From positions 62,001 through 126,000 of the forward strand of contig JAAOMT010000183.1 of NCBI GenBank assembly GCA_016748015.1: a stretch of 64,000 bases of DNA, in the 5' to 3' direction. Positions within the stretch are counted from its first letter, which is position 1. The number at the start of each line of letters is the position of its first letter. The notes beneath the pieces are model-generated. The model was given only the letters and a program-made list of their open reading frames with translations. It had not been told where the DNA came from and searched no databases. Source of the DNA: Geosiphon pyriformis. Its lineage: Eukaryota; Glomeromycota; Glomeromycetes; Archaeosporales; Geosiphonaceae. Shown here piece by piece: positions 59,786 through 64,000 of this stretch. The position numbers were made by a program, and so were the translations under genes.

Positions 59786-60940
59786 AACCACAATTAAAGC
59801 AAAAAGTAAAAAAAAGCCACACTTATTTCTTCTATAGTTTCCAACAATAACTATTTAAAAAACTTTTAACAATAAATCAACTTTAAACCACTTTTCTTAA
59901 ATATTATAAAGACAAAATGGTTTTTGGTCATTAAAAAAACCTTTTTTTTTTCTAAGTTAAAGTTTTTTTTTAAACTTATTAAACCAGTTTTATTATTATT
60001 ATTATTTCAAAAATTTAATTATAAACTAGTGGCAAAATTTAATAATTACTATTTAAATAACCAAAAAAAATAACTACTTTTTTTCTTAGAAACACTATTA
60101 TTAATTCTTTTTAAATACTAAAAAATAGAGTTTTTTTAAAGTATTTTTTTAATTTAAAGCCAATTTTTTGATAATTTTATTAGTTTTATTATAGTTATAT
60201 TAATTTTGATTATATTCTAATTGCAAACAATAATCTTTTTTTATTTTAAATAATAATAGTAATAATATGTTTATTTAGTTTATAATTAAATTTTTTTATA
60301 ATTTAATATAATACAATAATTAAATATTATAAATTAAATATAAATTTAAATAAAAAAACCTTTTTTTTTATTTTTATAATTATAATCAGAGCAAAAAGTA
60401 AAAAAACTATAACTTTTTTATTTTTATTATTATTTAAAGCAATTAGTAGTTTTTTTATCAGTAAAATATTAGCAGTTATTAAAATTGTTTAATAATATTC
60501 TATAAAAATATTCTTTTTAAATAAAATAATAGTTAACTAATCTTTTGTTATTTTAAAAACAATTTTTTATTTTTGGTTAAAAGTTTTTTTATAGTTTTGT
60601 TAAAATATTTAATATAGTTTCTATTTTTTTAAAATTTTTAAAGTGTTTTATAAAAAATTAATAATTAAATTTTCTTGTTTAAATAACTAAAAAGTCAAAA
60701 TAGCCAAAAAACAACTTTTTTATATCTTTATTAAGTCGAATAACAATTTTTTAAAGTAGTAAGTAGTTTTTTTCTGGTATTTTTGGTAGTTTTAGTGGTT
60801 TAAAATTTGTTTTTTCTTATATAAAAAATAAAATTTTGATTTTTTTTGCTTTTTTTAGCTTTTTGTTAATTTTATATTATTAATATTAATCATATTATCT
60901 AGTTTTATTATAATTGTAAATAAAAAAATATATATATATT
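59786..60940 (+). mobile_element. Two decayed 5' fragments of the ORF1-only element
   Basis: At about 59786 and again at about 60377 the sequence resembles the start of ORF1 (ATAACCACAATTAAAGCAAAAA and ATTATAATCAGAGCAAAAAG, the counterparts of MITTRAKSKKAA). Each is followed by roughly 450-560 bp of very AT-rich, frame-broken sequence. They lie head to tail and end beside the 3' tail of copy B. Extents are approximate. Confidence 0.5.
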
Positions 60941-60949
60941 TTTTTATAT

Positions 60950-63240
60950 GCTTTAATGAGTGCAGCCCAAAAACAATCTAGTACTATATATTAAAGAAAT
61001 AATCTAAACTAGACGTTAATCATGCACTTTTTACACATGACTAGTCACTTGAACCAATCAAGGACACATTATGCTGAAACAATAGGAGGTGGGAATAATC
61101 TCAACCCACAAATTTTTTCAATAACACCATTCAGATTCCTAGAATCAAAAATAAACTCACTAAGAAATAATCTAGTAGATTCAACACTACTCCTAATTTT
61201 AACACCTGACATCCGTTACAAAGCTATAACACACTCAACAGTATCCTTACTCAAGAGAGAAGATTTGATGGTCTACATATTATCATAATCCATGCCACCA
61301 AAGTCAACTTCAGATCTAAGACAAGCAAAGTCCTTAGACATACTAACCATAAGATTGGCAAAATTGTTAGAAGCATATTTCATAGAAAAAAGATCTTTCT
61401 CAACTTGAACAGCTTTAATAGCATTATCATCAAGGAGACGAGATACCAAGACAACCAAAAAGCCAACAGATTCAACAATAAACTTTACCAAAGCAGCCAA
61501 ATCCGAAATTTGCTTTTCCAAAGAGTTCAATCTGGACCCAACCACAGGATTAACAACAGCCACAGGAGAGGCAAAAGCCACCAAAAGAGGAAATTCAGAC
61601 ATAACAGGAGGAGCAGATGTCTTAGCATAAGACAAAGAACCAACAAAATTTGGTTTGAATATCTTGGAAGCCTTAGAAAAAGAAGGTGAAACAACTTTAC
61701 AGTCTACAGCCAAGTGATCTGTTTCTTGACACTGAAAACAATGCTGACAACCAGAGGTTTCCCATCAAATATGGCATTTTCTTAAGGTATCAGTTTTGAC
61801 AACTGCAGAGTCCAAATCAACTTGAGAACCAAATATAACCAGAGCAAACCAGGAACAACGACCAGAATCAGACGAACAAGGAATAAAACAAGTCCAGCCA
61901 CCAACCTGTAAGATTATATTACTAATCTCAAAGGCAGTACAGCCAAGAGAAAGATTGACCAGCTTGGCTTTAAACCTATTACAAAACACAATAGTTTCTT
62001 GTTGATTCACCAAAGGGAGGATTCTAACATTATCCTTGCCCACTAAAACTAATCAATGATTTAAAGCAAACACAACAGAATCCAACTTTTTAAAATAAAC
62101 CACCACATACTGCCAAATGCCAGCAGGCTTCAGCACAACACAAGTGACACTTCCAAACACACTAAGAGCTGTCTTAATGTCAGCAGCAGATACACCCAAG
62201 GGCACATCACGCAGCACAACAGCAGCAGAAAAAGAACCAGACTCAGAAACCACTAAAGACTTGGCAATTTTGAGAGTGGCCAAATGTACAGAGCTTGTAA
62301 GCTCAACCAAAAATGCAGCTTCCAAAGATACTTGAGAAGCAAACTCCACACAAAACAGCTTCACATTGTCTTTTAATACTGACTTTATACCCAAGAAACC
62401 ATGTACTGACTGAAAAACAGCCTTGACATAAGCCAATTTGATTTTAAAGGTAGCATTAAGCACCAGAGTAGAGATCACCCACTCAGCAAACCTTTGACGA
62501 CTAGTAATAATTTCTCAAGTACTACCAAAAGTAACACCAAAAACTAGAGAAGGAGATGATTCAGTTTCTATTTGATCAATCCAGTTCTCAAAAACAGGTA
62601 ATCTAACTGGAGAAAATTGTTTTGCTTCTAAAACTGGTAATAATCTGCTGAAAGACACCACATTTGGCAACACAGTCAGTGATTGATCTTGGCCCATCTT
62701 GGATGATGTGTTGGATGATACTATAGAGATCTCATCTAAGATCTTATTGGAAACCACAAAGGGGTTCAGTGTAACAATAGCAGAGGCAAGTGACTGCCTC
62801 CACTTTTCTGAACTTTTGGTCTTTTTGACCATTTTTTTTGAAAAGGCGATGCTAGAAGCACCAGGTGTTGAATTTATAGAGGGAAAAACCAGCTTATTTA
62901 CTGGTCTATTATTAAAAACTTTTGGGCTCTTAGTCGGAGTGGAGACAACATTGGAACTAATCTAAGTGTGTCTCTTTGAGGGAACTTTGACTGGTGAAAA
63001 ACCAGCCAAAGATGAGAAAGTTGCTTTAGTAGCTACCAAAGGCAGCTTTTCATGATTACTGGGTAAAAGGAAGACTTCTAAAACATTCTGTCTAGTTGCT
63101 TTTACAACAGAGAGATCTTTTCTGGTTGAAATTTTATTAGATATCTCAGGAAAGATATCAGGTGCAGCTTTTTTACTCTTTGCTCTGATCATGATCATAA
63201 AATTAAGGAAACAAAGAGTTTTTTTTTTTAGCTTTTTTTT
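60950..63240 (-). mobile_element. ORF1-only LINE-like element, copy B (well preserved)
   Basis: About 2.3 kb with leader, one ORF1-like frame (61273-63198) and the LINE-type 3' tail (60950-61075 complement), the same plan and length as copy A. No reverse transcriptase or endonuclease sequence lies between ORF1 and the tail. The A-rich end lies at about 60930-60955. Confidence 0.78.
61273..63198 (-). pseudogene. ORF1 protein with RRM-like domain and zinc knuckle (four in-frame stops)
   Basis: A single frame of about 641 codons, broken only by stops at 62962, 62515, 62053 and 61765, with no frameshift. It starts MIMIRAKSKKAAPDIFPEIS. Parts in order: a basic N-terminus, TFKIKLAYVKAVFQSVHGFLG, an RRM-like block (VVLRDVPLGVSAADIKTAL, then AGIWQYVVVYFKKLDS; about 62060-62230), QVGGWTCFIPC, the CCHC knuckle CFQCQETDHLAVDC (about 61705-61746), and a helical segment RLNSLEKQISDLAALVKFIV. 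Related LINE ORF1 proteins bind RNA. Three of the stops are TGA at positions that are also TGA in copy A. Confidence 0.78.
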
Positions 63241-63404
63241 TTTGTTTAAAATAATAATAATAAAAACATATTGATTAATTTTAATTTAAATTAACTTTTG
63301 GTTATATTTTTTAATACATTAATTTTTAACTAATTTTTACTGGTTTTAAAAACAAAACAAACCATATTTTTATACATGTTTTTATTCTAAAATTATAGCT
63401 TAGC

Positions 63405-63480
63405 CATTCAATAGTCTTAACTTGAATTCCATTGAAAACTTATGGACTATTGTAAAAAAGAATGTAAAAAATAATTTTTT
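63405..63480 (+). pseudogene. Tc1/mariner transposase C-terminal remnant
   Basis: One frame reads stop-PFNSLNLNSIENLWTIVKKN, a decayed form of the WPPQSPDLNPIENLW signature around the last catalytic acidic residue of Tc1/mariner transposases. The leading Trp codon is now TAG. Only this short piece is recognisable. Confidence 0.6.
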
Positions 63481-63599
63481 AATATATAATGAAAAATATA
63501 TATATTTTTAATGTTTTGATTTTTACTTTTTAAGAGCAATTATTTTCTTGATTTAGAGTTCAGGATCACGTTTATGGGTTACGATCTTGCATCATTGTT

Positions 63600-63725
63600 A
63601 ACCAATAAGACCGTAGCCACAGTACACTAAAATCTGAGGTATAAAAATGTTCATTCGTTCAAACTTTACTAAAACGACCTTTAAAAGAATCCTTTGGAGG
63701 TGTTTTGTCTTTTTAGTCGCCTATT
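63600..63725 (+). promoter_or_regulatory. Upstream region of the right-end gene, TATA-like box
   Basis: GGTATAAAAATG at about 63638-63649 resembles a TATA box roughly 80 bp before the ATG at 63726. Function is inferred from position. Confidence 0.35.
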
Positions 63726-64000
63726 ATGACAACCCTCTTTTTTACGTCAAGTTCTTGCGCGGAAAACGCGTGTAACGGCCTTGTTAATCCTTTGCACAGC
63801 CTGTCCAACCAAATATTCGCTGGAGCCGGATTTCCATCTTCAATCAACATTCTCAAAGAGCAAAAATATTTGGAAAATGTTAGTAAGATTCCTTTCCGTG
63901 AACAAAAAGAAATAGCATGTGAACAAAAGGAAGCTTGTGGCAGTCAAAGTAATTGGGAGCACTTTTCTCATGTATGGCACGAGGAAAACATTTATCAGGA
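63726..64000 (+). CDS. 5' end of a gene cut by the window edge, possibly PEX5-like
   Basis: The frame is open from ATG 63726 to the edge, 91 codons. It starts MTTLFFTSSSCAENAC, then NPLHSL, and later NWEHFSHVWHEENIYQ. A Cys near the N-terminus followed by NPL..L resembles the start of the peroxisomal import receptor PEX5, where that Cys is ubiquitinated, and the Trp/aromatic spacing is loosely like its WxxxF repeats. The TPR domain that would prove it lies outside the window. A possible intron donor GTTAGT at 63876 could change the reading beyond that point. The base composition is coding-like; the identity is tentative. Confidence 0.4.
   Translation, partial: MTTLFFTSSSCAENACNGLVNPLHSLSNQIFAGAGFPSSINILKEQKYLENVSKIPFREQKEIACEQKEACGSQSNWEHFSHVWHEENIYQ

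Overview
The window reads as nuclear DNA of a filamentous fungus with a very AT-rich genome full of transposons. An arbuscular mycorrhizal fungus (Glomeromycotina) fits best. The evidence is fungal-type gene models with many short GT..AG introns and TACTAAC-like branch points, very AT-rich spacers, and LINE and Ty3-like elements that I recall as typical of that group. The last point is recollection, not a search result.

Layout. Compact gene islands alternate with transposon-filled AT-rich stretches. Island 1 (164-9239) holds a Dnm1/DRP1 dynamin (-), a Neo1/ATP9-type P4-ATPase flippase (+) and a small Kish/TMEM167 gene (-); its first and last members serve organelle division and Golgi traffic. 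Island 2 (15785-17722) holds a possible 54-residue gene and CSN5, the deneddylase of the COP9 signalosome (both -). Island 3 (55082-59241) holds Mediator subunit MED21 (+), an SLC49/FLVCR-like transporter (-) and a MOB4/phocein STRIPAK subunit (+); gaps inside it are only 42 and 123 bp. A fourth gene starts at 63726 and leaves the window; it may be PEX5-like.

Transposon block 19.1-46.4 kb. One LINE (ORF1 with zinc knuckle, APE endonuclease, reverse transcriptase, RNase H) is split by two full-length LTR retrotransposons, one on each strand (20396-30874 minus, 32833-42867 plus). Joining the LINE across each insertion and removing a 4-bp target duplication restores its reading frame. The two LTR elements belong to one Ty3-like family that carries a dUTPase domain, a Cys-rich domain between protease and dUTPase, and a third ORF of about 209 codons after the integrase. 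Both elements are broken by stop codons, nearly all explicable as transitions.

Other repeats. Two more, heavily decayed LINE copies (46395-51745 plus, 51760-54545 minus) face each other, and the second contains an unidentified insertion of about 1.4 kb. Two copies of an ORF1-only element (10984-13277 plus, 60950-63240 minus) share the LINE 3' tail but have no reverse transcriptase, so they look like non-autonomous 'half-LINEs'. Fragments of the same element lie at 59786-60940 and a Tc1/mariner scrap at about 63405. A run of 20 N at 21874-21893 sits between two seemingly identical 363-bp copies and is most likely an assembly artefact.
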